From contig JAGHSA010000001.1 of NCBI GenBank assembly GCA_018066125.1, forward strand, positions 1-64,000: 64,000 bases of DNA. The letters are read 5' to 3'. The position numbers were made by a program, and so were the translations under genes. Shown here in pieces: positions 1 to 8,823 of the stretch (positions are counted from its first letter, which is position 1; each line of letters opens with the position of its first letter). A model generated the notes under the pieces. The model was not told the DNA's origin, did not search any database, and worked only from the letters and a program-made list of their open reading frames with translations. This DNA comes from Candidatus Cryptobacteroides onthequi (lineage in GTDB: Bacteria; Bacteroidota; Bacteroidia; Bacteroidales; UBA932).

Positions 1-665
1 TCCAGCATCTGTACGGAGCATCCTCCGGGGACATGGTCCGCCATCCAGTTGTCTCTGTGCCCTTCCTGCCACATGTGGCATGGCCATCTTTCCAGATCGT
101 TCTCGTCGAAATAGCTGTCAGCCAGGAACCATATCTTCCGGCCGACGTCGCCTCTCGTGAAGCTGAGCGTCGCCGATATCTCAGAATCTCCGTCATTGGA
201 AAGAGACGGGAGGCCTCCGCCCTGCCAATAGATGTCTTTTTCAAAGTCGAAGCCTGGACCTTTGATTGAGAGATGCCCGGTCTGGTCATGCTCTGCGGTG
301 GTGAGAGAGACATGGAAGCTGTCTCCCAGCTTCAATCCGTGCGAAAAGGCCTCGCGGGTGATTTCCTGTGTCTTCTCAGTCACCTCGTACCAGTTCAGTT
401 CGCGCACCAGCACAGAGTCCGGTGTGATGTGGAGCTCCGCCCCCAGGAATATGCTCAGGTCTCCGCGTCTGAGCGTGATGCCTCCGAACTCTCCGTGGCA
501 TTCTATGTCGGCGTCCAGGGATGTGTGCGCCCTGATGAAGCATGGCGTGAGCTGTATCGATGCGCCAGGCATCAGGTCGGCTGTTGCGGTTTCTGCGCAT
601 GGCGCGTCCGTGGTGCATGCCGTGATGGCGAGGGCAGCAGCTGCCGCTGTCAAAATCTTTCTCAT
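1..665 (-). CDS. SGNH/GDSL-type esterase lipoprotein (partial, 3' end beyond window)
   Basis: The open frame reads from an ATG at 665-663 leftwards off the window edge, so about 221 N-terminal residues are visible. It begins with a lipoprotein signal peptide (MRKILTAAAAALAITAC, lipobox Cys at 17). A beta-rich region follows, then WFLADSYF near residue 196, which fits block I of the SGNH hydrolase fold, with Ser as likely nucleophile in ADSY. The start overlaps the stop of the CE15 gene by four bases (ATGA), so the two are translationally coupled. Family knowledge: such proteins often deacylate polysaccharides in the periplasm or at the cell surface. The Asp-His half of the active site lies outside the window, so activity cannot be judged. 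The substrate is unknown. Confidence 0.6.
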   Translation of the reverse strand, partial: MRKILTAAAAALAITACTTDAPCAETATADLMPGASIQLTPCFIRAHTSLDADIECHGEFGGITLRRGDLSIFLGAELHITPDSVLVRELNWYEVTEKTQEITREAFSHGLKLGDSFHVSLTTAEHDQTGHLSIKGPGFDFEKDIYWQGGGLPSLSNDGDSEISATLSFTRGDVGRKIWFLADSYFDENDLERWPCHMWQEGHRDNWMADHVPGGCSVQML

Positions 666-2677
666 TTCAGATATCGGTCTGCAAAGTCCATATAATGTGT
701 CCAGTCGGTCAAGGTGATGCCGTGTCCTCCTTCGTGGATGTGGTAGCCTGTGAGACCACGGTCCAGTCCGAGGAAGTCATAGACCTTGCGGGCTTCCTGG
801 AGGGACAGCAGTTCTCCTGTAGGGTCTGCCCAGGCATCCTGTTCGGCGCTCGCCACATAGAGCGGGCGTGGAGCCACGAGGGCGAGGAGCTCATGCTGGT
901 CAAACGGGAGTGAGTCAACATCGCGGGCATACTTGAAGAAGTTACCGCAGAACCAGTGCGGGAAGAGATGGACGATGGATTCCACAGTCTCTCCGTAATC
1001 CCTTCGGGACAATGCCGCTCCGCAGCATCCGCTGCAGTTGGATACCACCATCGCAAAGCGCTCGTCGCGTGCTCCTGCCAGCAGCGCTGTCTTGCCCAGG
1101 CGGCTGTGACCTATCGCGGCCACACGGCATGCATCCACATCCGGGTCAGTCTCCAGATAGTCCATCACCCTGCTCATGCCCCATGCCCATGCAGATATGG
1201 TACCCCATTGGTCAGGCTCGGGATAGAGCTGCCCCTCCTTGAATATGAATGGGGTCACTCCGTTGCGGAAACCATCATCGAAATCAGGGTCGACATCCGA
1301 GGTGTGGAAGGTCACTATCCCATATCCCCTTGAGACGATTTCTTCTACGGGCCATCTTTCTGCCTGCGCCCCTCTCGCCGGTGCAGTGTAGACGCCGTAT
1401 GCCTTGGCATGTGAGTGTGTCGGGTACAGGATGCCGGGGTCGGTGGAAACGGAGGCGTTGCCTTCGAAGTTGAGACCCATGAATACCGGTACCTTGCCGG
1501 CGGCGCCAGCCGGGAGATACATCAATACGGTGATATAGCGTCCGTTGCGGTTGAAGTCGATCTTGACCTGCTTGCGTACCGCCTTGCCTCCGAGTGCATT
1601 CCTGTCTTCTTCGATCACATCCCAGGTGGTGCCGTCGATGCGCCCGGGTGCCTTGCCGAACATCTCTGTCTCGAACAGCTCCAGCAGTTCCGGCCTTCTG
1701 CTGCCGAACCATTTCTCAGGAGTGTCCACTCTGCTCCCGTCTTTCATCGTCAGAGCGTCAGGGAGAGTATATTCCCTGATGTGCGGTGTCATCTCAAGAG
1801 ACGCCACATATCTGCTGAAATAGTCAGGCCCGGCCTTCACATCCGTCACCGTGAACGGGTGCATGCATGCGGCATGGGCACATTTCTGCGCGAGCAGGGT
1901 CCGTTCCGCGCTGAGGTTCTGAGGACGGAAAGCATTGCCCGTGACATCTTTCCCGAATATGGCTTCGTAATAGGTGCATGCCACCAGGTATCTGCCGAAC
2001 CACCAATGCATGTGGTATCCGTCGCGTGTCACGTTGTCGCCGTTGTAGGATGCCCTGGAATTCTGAACCGCAGTGCCGCTGGGAATGAGGCTCAGGCGGT
2101 GCTTCTTCGCTTCTGCTCTGTATGCGTCGCAAAGGGCATCATACATCTTCTGCTGATTCCTGTCGTAGTCCGGGAATGCCGGATGTGTGGCGTCGGCGGC
2201 GTATGCCCAGGTCTGATTGAGCATCATCCTGCATTTCTTCGGTGTGCGCGCCCTGGCATATCTGAGCAGGTCGGTCAGGTATGGCTCGTATGTCTCCGGC
2301 TTGCCCGAAAGCGCGCTTGCCTGGTGGAATACCACTATGTCCCATGGCTCGTCTTTCAGTGAGGAGCCGAGGGTGACACCTTTGGTGTTGGTGTGTATGC
2401 CTTCTGCCGACACCTTCCTGTAGGAATATGTGGCGGAATCCGCCGCGGCGTTGTTCCAGTGCCTTTCGAGGCTGCATCCTCCGATGTACATGTTTCCTAT
2501 GATCATCACGTGCCCGTCAGCCAGGGCGATTTCGTGGAGATTCTGTTCGACTGCGTCCTGACCGTAGCTGTTGGCGATAGAGAGCAGACGCAGGGTGTCC
2601 GGGACGGACGTGCCTGATGCGCAGAAAGTGGCGGCGCTGATTGTCAGGAGCATGAATATGATGGCTACTCTTTTCAT
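662..2677 (-). CDS. DUF4886 (SGNH-like) - CE15 glucuronoyl esterase fusion
   Basis: The 671-residue protein has an export signal (residues 1-20) and two hydrolase modules. Residues 28-285 look like DUF4886, an SGNH-like fold: SIANSYGQDA supplies block I and DGYHMHWWFGRY the late Asp/His block. Residues 300-671 look like a bacterial CE15 4-O-methyl-glucuronoyl methylesterase: the nucleophile elbow GHSRLGKTALLAGA has Ser525, then SGCCGAALSRR, and the catalytic His652 lies in HEGGHGIT. CE15 enzymes cleave esters between glucuronoxylan uronic acids and lignin alcohols. A -7 box TATATTTG (2705-2698) precedes the gene. It is divergent from the GH3 gene and coupled to an SGNH esterase downstream. 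That both modules are active is inferred from retained motifs; the DUF4886 substrate is unknown. Confidence 0.8.
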   Translation of the reverse strand: MKRVAIIFMLLTISAATFCASGTSVPDTLRLLSIANSYGQDAVEQNLHEIALADGHVMIIGNMYIGGCSLERHWNNAAADSATYSYRKVSAEGIHTNTKGVTLGSSLKDEPWDIVVFHQASALSGKPETYEPYLTDLLRYARARTPKKCRMMLNQTWAYAADATHPAFPDYDRNQQKMYDALCDAYRAEAKKHRLSLIPSGTAVQNSRASYNGDNVTRDGYHMHWWFGRYLVACTYYEAIFGKDVTGNAFRPQNLSAERTLLAQKCAHAACMHPFTVTDVKAGPDYFSRYVASLEMTPHIREYTLPDALTMKDGSRVDTPEKWFGSRRPELLELFETEMFGKAPGRIDGTTWDVIEEDRNALGGKAVRKQVKIDFNRNGRYITVLMYLPAGAAGKVPVFMGLNFEGNASVSTDPGILYPTHSHAKAYGVYTAPARGAQAERWPVEEIVSRGYGIVTFHTSDVDPDFDDGFRNGVTPFIFKEGQLYPEPDQWGTISAWAWGMSRVMDYLETDPDVDACRVAAIGHSRLGKTALLAGARDERFAMVVSNCSGCCGAALSRRDYGETVESIVHLFPHWFCGNFFKYARDVDSLPFDQHELLALVAPRPLYVASAEQDAWADPTGELLSLQEARKVYDFLGLDRGLTGYHIHEGGHGITLTDWTHYMDFADRYLK

Positions 2678-2779
2678 CTTGTTGTGTTTTCTGATACCAA
2701 ATATAATTATTTTGAACTCTATTTGCTATCTTTGAAACAATAGCCACACCGGTTCTCACCTTTCATTGATGAAAAGACC

Positions 2780-4912
2780 ATGATCAGAAAAGCCATATCT
2801 TCAGCTATCCTGGCGGCTTCCGCTGCCATCGTGCTGTCCGCCCAGACCAGGATTGTCCCTTCCCAGCTTACACTTGAAGAAAAAGTTCACCTCCTGTCCT
2901 GTGACATGGGTGTGGAGAGACTGGGGGTGCCGCAGTCTTTCTACTCTGAAGGAATGCATGGGATTGCATATGGAGGACCCTCAAACTGGGGCGCATGGCG
3001 TCCTCTGCCTACCACGAGCTTTCCTCAGGGATACGGCCTCGGCCAGACATGGGACCCGGAGCTTCTGACCAGAGTGGCCACTCAGGAATCGATTGAGCAG
3101 AGATATTATTTCCAGAATCCGAAATATGACCGTGCCGGACTGGTGATGTGGGCTCCGAATGTGGATCTCGGCCGCGATCCGAGATGGGGGCGCACGCAGG
3201 AATGCTACGGCGAAGATCCATGGCTGATCTCCAAGATGGCTGTCGGCTTCATCAGGGGTGCGCAGGGCCCGGATCCTGACCATTGGAGGTCTGCCGCGCT
3301 CATGAAGCATTTCCTTGCCAACAGCTACGAGTACGGCCGCTACTATTCTTCCTCTGACATTTCGGAAAGACAGCTGCGTGAGTACTACGGTTATACATTC
3401 TGGAAAGGAGTGACGGAAGGTGGCTGCCGCGGTGTGATGACAGCCTACAATGCAGTGAACGGCATCCCGATGACGGTCCATCCCGTGATACGGTCTCTCA
3501 TGGTGGAGGAATGGGGCAATGACGGCATCATATGTACCGATCAGGACGCCATGCGCAGGCTTGTGGATGTCTACGGTGCATATGAGGATTATGCCCATGC
3601 CGCTGCTGCAGGTATAAAGATGGGAGTGACGCAGTTCCTCTCGGACGAGAAGGAAGATTCGCAGGGCGCGATCTGGCAGGCTCTTGCCCGAGGGCTTGTC
3701 ACAGAGGCGGATCTGGATGATGCCATCCAGCGCAATCTCAACGTGCTCGAAAAGCTCGGACTGCTTGGCGGTGATGACCCATATGCCGGCATAGGACGCG
3801 ACGGCTCCGAAAAGCCGTGCCTCGATCATGCCGCCCATCAGCTCTGCCGCGAGGTCACAGGCAAGTCTGTGGTACTCCTGAAAAATGACGGAATACTTCC
3901 TCTGAAACTTGATGGAGTGAAGAAAGTGGCTCTGATAGGTCCATATGCCGATGTCGTGAAGCAGGACTGGTACGGAGGCACACCTCCATACCAGATATCC
4001 ATACTCAGGGGCCTCCACGAGGCCATAGGCGACAATGTGGAAATCCTCTGTGAGACGGCAGACTTCGCCGGAGCCGGCGTCGCGCTTGCTAAGGAGGCCG
4101 ATATAGCCATTGTTGTGGTCGGTGACAACCCGACTCCGTGTCTCGATGTCGCGGGTGGCGGTGCAGAGATAGGCTGGGGCACATCCCAGGTGGTCAGCGA
4201 TGGCATGGAGGAAGTGGACAGGCAGTCCCTGACACTTTCACAGGAGGATATTGTCAAGATGGTCATGAAAGCCAATCCGAACACTGTGATGGTACTCATG
4301 AGCGGTTTTCCATACGCCATCAGATGGTCTCAGGACCATGTGCCGGCCATAATCCATGTCACCCATGGCAGCCAGGAGCTCGGACACGGAGTGGCAGATG
4401 TCCTTCTTGGCAAGCTGAACCCGGCAGGCCGTCTCTCGCAGACCTGGCCCGAATCCATCGAGGACCTTCCTGACCTCAGTGACTACGACATCACTAAGGG
4501 ACGCACCTATATGTATTCAAAGGCAAAGCCTCTCTATCCTTTCGGATTCGGCCTCTCATATACCTCGTTCAGGTATTCAGGTCTCAAGGTGGAAGAACTT
4601 CAGGACGGAGGCTTCGAGGTGAGTGTCGATGTCTCCAATACGGGCGACCGCGATGGCGAAGAGGTGGTTCAGCTCTATGTGCAGTATCCGGATTCAAAAG
4701 TTCTCAGACCGGAGCGCCAGCTGCGCGGATTCAAGAGGGTCGGAATCTCGAAGGGGGAGACCGTGACTGTAACCATGCAGGTGAGCGGTGAGGACCTGTC
4801 ATATTGGGATGAAAGTGTACATGCGTGGAAGCTTGAGGCAGGGAAGGTGAATTTCCTCGTGGGTGCATCCAGCTCGGACGTCCGTCTCAAGACCGTCAGA
4901 AAGATCCGCTGA
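2780..4912 (+). CDS. Glycoside hydrolase family 3 (beta-glucosidase/beta-xylosidase-like)
   Basis: The 710-residue exported enzyme starts with a signal peptide ending near LSAQ. The N-terminal barrel carries TSFPQGYGLGQTWD, NVDLGRDPRWGRTQE and KHFLANSYE, all typical of GH3. The predicted nucleophile is Asp254 in ICTDQDAM, a variant of the more common SDW/SDCGA context. The alpha/beta sandwich (from about 365) and the C-terminal fibronectin-like domain (about 615-700, beginning after YPFGFGLSYTSF) are complete. GH3 enzymes release glucose, xylose or arabinose from non-reducing ends; the RDPRWGR pattern leans towards the xylosidase/glucosidase group. A -7 box TATCTTTG lies at 2727-2734. The nearby divergent CE15 fits glucuronoxylan breakdown, which is inference. 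Confidence 0.88.
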   Translation: MIRKAISSAILAASAAIVLSAQTRIVPSQLTLEEKVHLLSCDMGVERLGVPQSFYSEGMHGIAYGGPSNWGAWRPLPTTSFPQGYGLGQTWDPELLTRVATQESIEQRYYFQNPKYDRAGLVMWAPNVDLGRDPRWGRTQECYGEDPWLISKMAVGFIRGAQGPDPDHWRSAALMKHFLANSYEYGRYYSSSDISERQLREYYGYTFWKGVTEGGCRGVMTAYNAVNGIPMTVHPVIRSLMVEEWGNDGIICTDQDAMRRLVDVYGAYEDYAHAAAAGIKMGVTQFLSDEKEDSQGAIWQALARGLVTEADLDDAIQRNLNVLEKLGLLGGDDPYAGIGRDGSEKPCLDHAAHQLCREVTGKSVVLLKNDGILPLKLDGVKKVALIGPYADVVKQDWYGGTPPYQISILRGLHEAIGDNVEILCETADFAGAGVALAKEADIAIVVVGDNPTPCLDVAGGGAEIGWGTSQVVSDGMEEVDRQSLTLSQEDIVKMVMKANPNTVMVLMSGFPYAIRWSQDHVPAIIHVTHGSQELGHGVADVLLGKLNPAGRLSQTWPESIEDLPDLSDYDITKGRTYMYSKAKPLYPFGFGLSYTSFRYSGLKVEELQDGGFEVSVDVSNTGDRDGEEVVQLYVQYPDSKVLRPERQLRGFKRVGISKGETVTVTMQVSGEDLSYWDESVHAWKLEAGKVNFLVGASSSDVRLKTVRKIR

Positions 4913-5306
4913 GTCTCCCGTCATAAACGATAAAGCAGCCAGAGTCCCCAAGACCGTGGCTGCATCGGAACAACATTCCCGAAAAAACTCAAAACGGGAT
5001 ATGCTTTCTATTGTCGCACTATGAAAAATCAATTCTGTGTGACAGGCGGCATATACGCCTGGAGTCTTTTTGTTGTTCCGATGTGCGGAGGGGGAGGCCC
5101 CATCCGGTATCGCGAAGGTAGCCACATGTCGTGAGTCCGCCAAATCGGATGATTCAATATACCGCAACAGTTATCAAGAATCCCTGTCAATAATTCACAA
5201 AACGGCGCGGGAGCGGCAATCCGGTGCATCAGATCACCATGCCTTGGGCGCAATGTCATACCGAATGGAAAAAAATGCCTAAATTTGAGGCTTGATAACA
5301 ATTACA
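4913..5306. other. Longest intergenic stretch; no gene seen
   Basis: No convincing reading frame occurs in these 394 bases; short frames lack family features. It contains a 7-base inverted repeat (4935-4941 with 4957-4963) without a following T-tract, so at best a weak terminator. A perfect 12-base inverted repeat (4963-4974 with 5072-5083) encloses about 97 bases. A -7 box TAAATTTG at 5280-5287 probably serves the next gene. A structured leader RNA is possible but unproven. Confidence 0.5.
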
Positions 5307-7988
5307 ATGATGAAAAGATATCTGACCGTTCTTGCTGCCAGTCTGTTCAGCCTGGTTTCCCTCAGCGCCCAGGAGCGCATCACTCTTGATTCAAAGCCTT
5401 TCCATGACGGCAGTGCCTCATGGACCATGGCACGGATAGCGGATGTCGATGCTCCGGGAGAAAAGATCTCGACTGCTGACTTCGACGGCTCCGCATGGAT
5501 GGAGGCCATCGTGCCTGGCACAGTGCTCAATACCCTGGTCCACAACGGTGTGTATCCGGAGCCTTATCACGGCGTGAACAACATGATCGAGTCAGGCATC
5601 ATCCCCGATCTGGCCGATGCCGGCCGCGATTTCTACACCAGCTGGTTCCGTACTTCATTCGATGTGCCTGAGTCTTATGCAGGCAAGAACGTATGGCTCC
5701 AGATGGACGGCATCAACTACCGTGCGGAGGTGTGGGTCAACGGCCGCCTCCTCAGCACCATCAACGGCATGTTCATGCAGGATATCATTGATGTCACTTC
5801 AGTCATAAAGGTCGGCGGCACCAACGTCCTTGCCGTCAAGGTCTATCCAGTCGATGTCCCGGGTACCAAGATGCCTAAGACATGGGGCGCCATAGGAGAA
5901 TGGCACAATGGCGGTGACGGCAATATCGGTCTCAACACCACCATGCTCATGAGCGTCGGCTGGGACTTCACCTTCATGGATGGTATCCGTGACCGCAATA
6001 CCGGTATATGGAAGGGCGTGTCCCTCTACGCGACCGGTGCTCTGGATCTCAGACATCCTTTCATCCGCTCCGAACTCAGCCATCCTGCATATGACAAGGC
6101 TAAGGAAACTGTTTCCGTGACTGTAGTCAATCCATCGACATCCATGGAGGATGTCAGATGTACTGTCAGCGGTGAGATTGTCGGCGAGGGCATCACATTC
6201 AGCAAGGACGTCAGGATCATGCGCGGCGGTCAGCAGGAAGTGACATTCACTCCAGAGGAGTTCAGCCAGCTTGTGATCGACTCTCCGCGTCTCTGGTGGC
6301 CGGTCAACAAGGGCCCTCAGAATCTCTACGACCTCAGACTTTCAGTATCGGTTAACGGAAAGGTCTGCGACACTGTCAGCACTCGTTTCGGTATCCGTGA
6401 AATCGTTTCAGACCAGAATACCCCAGACAATTCCCGAGTATTCTATGTCAACGGCAAGCGCATTTTCGTACGTGGATCCAACTGGATTCCGGAGGCCATG
6501 CTGAGGATGACAGATGAGCGCACGGAAGCCGAGCTCCGCTATTCAAGGCAGTCCGGCATCAACCTTCTCCGTCTCTGGGGCGGCGGCATCGAGGAGAGCG
6601 AGACCTTCTACCGTCTCTGCGACGAGCTCGGTCTCATGGTATGGCAGGAGTTCTGGATGACAGGTGACACCCGCCATCCTCAGGACCAGCCTATGTATCT
6701 GGCCAATGTGGCATCATGCATCAGGCGTATCCGCAACCATCCTTCTCTTGCATACTATGTCTGCTCGAATGAGAGTACAGAAGTCACAGGCATGCCGGAG
6801 CTCGTGGCCAGCCTCGACGGCACACGCGGGTACCAGACTCAGTCGGAGTGTGACGGCATACATGACGGAAGCCCGTACAAGCAGGTCAACCAGATGCGCC
6901 ACTACGAGAATACCGCATCTGACCGCGGCAGCCGCGTGGATGGTTTCAACCCGGAATACGGTTCTCCGTGTCTGCCTCTCGTGCAGGAGCTTCGCGAGAT
7001 GATGGACGAGAAGGATCTCTGGCCTATCAACAAGGAGGTATGGGACTACCTCGACGGCAACGGCTTCTCACTCGTGACCACCATGTACAAGGACATGGTC
7101 AATCAGTACGGCGAGTCTTCGTCCATCGATGAGTTCGCTCAGAAGGCACAGTTCGTGGGTGCCATGAACTACAAGTCCATCTGGGAGGTGTGGAACTACA
7201 ACAAGCTCGGATACGGTGACCGTTTTGCATCAGGAGTCCTCTTCTGGTTCCACAACAGCGCCATAAGGCACGTGGGTTCCATGATGTGGGACTGGTCTCT
7301 CGAACCTATGGCGTCGCTCTATGCAGCCCAGAACGCCCTCGAGCCTCTCCATGCCCAGTTCGACTATCTAAAGAACACCGTGTCTGTCGTGAATGACTAT
7401 TACAAGGCTTTCACCGGATACAAGGTAAAGGCACAGATATACGATATCAAGAGCCGCAAGGTGTCAGAGAAGACGGCGTCAGTGGATCTTCCTGAGGATG
7501 GAGTCGCCAATGATGTTCTTACTCTTGAATTCCCTGAAACCCTGTCGCAGGTGCATTTCATAAAGCTCTACCTCTATGATGAGAAGGGGGCTCTGGTGTC
7601 AAGCAATTTCTATTGGAGGTCGAAGGACAGGTACGAAGGAAAGAAGACCCTCACCGGGCCTACCACTTCAGGATTCCAGACTATCTCCGAACTTGGAAAG
7701 GCTTCAGTCAGGTACACATACAAGACACGTGAGGAAAACGGCAGATTCTTCGTGGACATTACCATGAAGAACCGCTCGTCAAACATCTCCTTCTTTGATC
7801 AGATCGAGATGGTCGGTCCTGACGGCAGCCATATCCGTCCATCATTCTACACTGACAATTTCTTCTCTCTCATGCCTGGCGAGCAGAAGTCGGTGACTGT
7901 GGAGACCGCGCTCCGCAACACTGAAGATGGTGTCACCCTGCGTTTCAGCGGCTGGAATACAGATACTGTCACATACACTCTCAAATAG
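5307..7988 (+). CDS. Glycoside hydrolase family 2, beta-mannosidase/exo-glucosaminidase-like
   Basis: The 893-residue exported protein has a signal peptide (MMKRYLTVLAASLFSLVSLSA). An upstream TTG at 5292 is in frame but lies only 4 bases past the -7 box TAAATTTG (5280-5287), so ATG 5307 or 5310 is preferred. The order is a sugar-binding jelly roll (about 30-215; VWVNGR, MDGINYRAEVW), an immunoglobulin-like domain, a TIM barrel, then beta domains. The predicted acid/base is Glu489 in CSNES and the nucleophile Glu550 in FNPEYG. The VPGTVLNTLV and GIIPDLADAGRDFYTSWF patterns match the mannosidase/exo-beta-glucosaminidase branch rather than LacZ. The exact sugar cannot be fixed by eye. It is separated by 9 bases from tcdA and may be cotranscribed with it. 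Confidence 0.87.
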   Translation: MMKRYLTVLAASLFSLVSLSAQERITLDSKPFHDGSASWTMARIADVDAPGEKISTADFDGSAWMEAIVPGTVLNTLVHNGVYPEPYHGVNNMIESGIIPDLADAGRDFYTSWFRTSFDVPESYAGKNVWLQMDGINYRAEVWVNGRLLSTINGMFMQDIIDVTSVIKVGGTNVLAVKVYPVDVPGTKMPKTWGAIGEWHNGGDGNIGLNTTMLMSVGWDFTFMDGIRDRNTGIWKGVSLYATGALDLRHPFIRSELSHPAYDKAKETVSVTVVNPSTSMEDVRCTVSGEIVGEGITFSKDVRIMRGGQQEVTFTPEEFSQLVIDSPRLWWPVNKGPQNLYDLRLSVSVNGKVCDTVSTRFGIREIVSDQNTPDNSRVFYVNGKRIFVRGSNWIPEAMLRMTDERTEAELRYSRQSGINLLRLWGGGIEESETFYRLCDELGLMVWQEFWMTGDTRHPQDQPMYLANVASCIRRIRNHPSLAYYVCSNESTEVTGMPELVASLDGTRGYQTQSECDGIHDGSPYKQVNQMRHYENTASDRGSRVDGFNPEYGSPCLPLVQELREMMDEKDLWPINKEVWDYLDGNGFSLVTTMYKDMVNQYGESSSIDEFAQKAQFVGAMNYKSIWEVWNYNKLGYGDRFASGVLFWFHNSAIRHVGSMMWDWSLEPMASLYAAQNALEPLHAQFDYLKNTVSVVNDYYKAFTGYKVKAQIYDIKSRKVSEKTASVDLPEDGVANDVLTLEFPETLSQVHFIKLYLYDEKGALVSSNFYWRSKDRYEGKKTLTGPTTSGFQTISELGKASVRYTYKTREENGRFFVDITMKNRSSNISFFDQIEMVGPDGSHIRPSFYTDNFFSLMPGEQKSVTVETALRNTEDGVTLRFSGWNTDTVTYTLK

Positions 7989-7997
7989 AACCCCGGC

Positions 7998-8822
7998 ATG
8001 ATGTCTGAATCCGAAAAGGCGATATTTCATCGTTCCGCGCTCCTGCTGGGCCCGGATGTCATGGAGGCCGTCGGAGAGAAGAAAGTCATTCTCTTCGGTG
8101 TGGGCGGCGTGGGAAGCTGGTGCGCCGAAGGGCTCGTCAGGTCGGGCATCAGACATCTTACCATTGTGGATTCGGACCGCGTGAGCATCACCAACGTCAA
8201 CCGTCAGCTCCCTGCAACCGTCAGGACAGTAGGGCAGGTCAAGGTGGATGTGCTGCGCGACCGTCTCCTCGAGATCAATCCCGAGGCGGAGATCACCGCG
8301 CTCCAGAAGATATACTCCGAGGAGACTCGTGAGGAGTTCAAGCTGTCATCATACGATTATATCATCGATGCGGTGGATTCTCTCAAGGATAAGATATCCC
8401 TCATCCTGAGGGCGACCGAGACCCCAGCGGTCTTCTTCTCCTCCATGGGCGCTGCGCTCAAGCTCGATCCTGCCAAGGTGCGGGTTTCTGAGTTCTGGGA
8501 TGTCAGAGGATGTCCTCTCGGGGCCATTCTGCGCAAGCGCATGCGCAGGGCAGGTACATTCCCGTCAAAGAAGTTTCTGTGTGTGTATGACGAGGAGGTC
8601 CTTCCGAACAGGGGGGAGGGGATGCCCGGCATGTATGAGCCGGGACCGCAGATGGCGGTGGAAGACGGTCCGGGAGACAGGGAGCTGCTCAATCATGACT
8701 GGAGCGACTCAAAGGCCCAGATAAATGGTACGTGCGCGCATGTCACCGCCATATTCGGGATGACGCTTTCGGGTCTTGTGATCCAGGATATCTACAAGAA
8801 AGCCTTGTCTGCTGCAGAGTAG
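7998..8822 (+). CDS. tcdA: tRNA threonylcarbamoyladenosine dehydratase
   Basis: This 274-residue E1-like protein of the ThiF/MoeB/HesA superfamily has the nucleotide-binding motif ILFGVGGVGSWCAEGL, then LTIVDSDRVSITNVNRQ and the DAVDSLKDK segment that typify TcdA/CsdL. It dehydrates t6A37 of ANN-decoding tRNAs to the cyclic form ct6A using ATP, in the cytoplasm. The length fits the family. The start is ATG 7998 or the next ATG at 8001. It follows the GH2 gene by 9 bases and ends one base before the stop of the convergent comEC-like gene. No accessory csdA/csdE partners are present. Confidence 0.9.
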   Translation: MMSESEKAIFHRSALLLGPDVMEAVGEKKVILFGVGGVGSWCAEGLVRSGIRHLTIVDSDRVSITNVNRQLPATVRTVGQVKVDVLRDRLLEINPEAEITALQKIYSEETREEFKLSSYDYIIDAVDSLKDKISLILRATETPAVFFSSMGAALKLDPAKVRVSEFWDVRGCPLGAILRKRMRRAGTFPSKKFLCVYDEEVLPNRGEGMPGMYEPGPQMAVEDGPGDRELLNHDWSDSKAQINGTCAHVTAIFGMTLSGLVIQDIYKKALSAAE

Positions 8823-8823
8823 C

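Noticed and set aside
4935..4963. Terminator after the GH3 gene
   Set aside because: Stem of only 7 base pairs with a 15-base loop and no T-tract.
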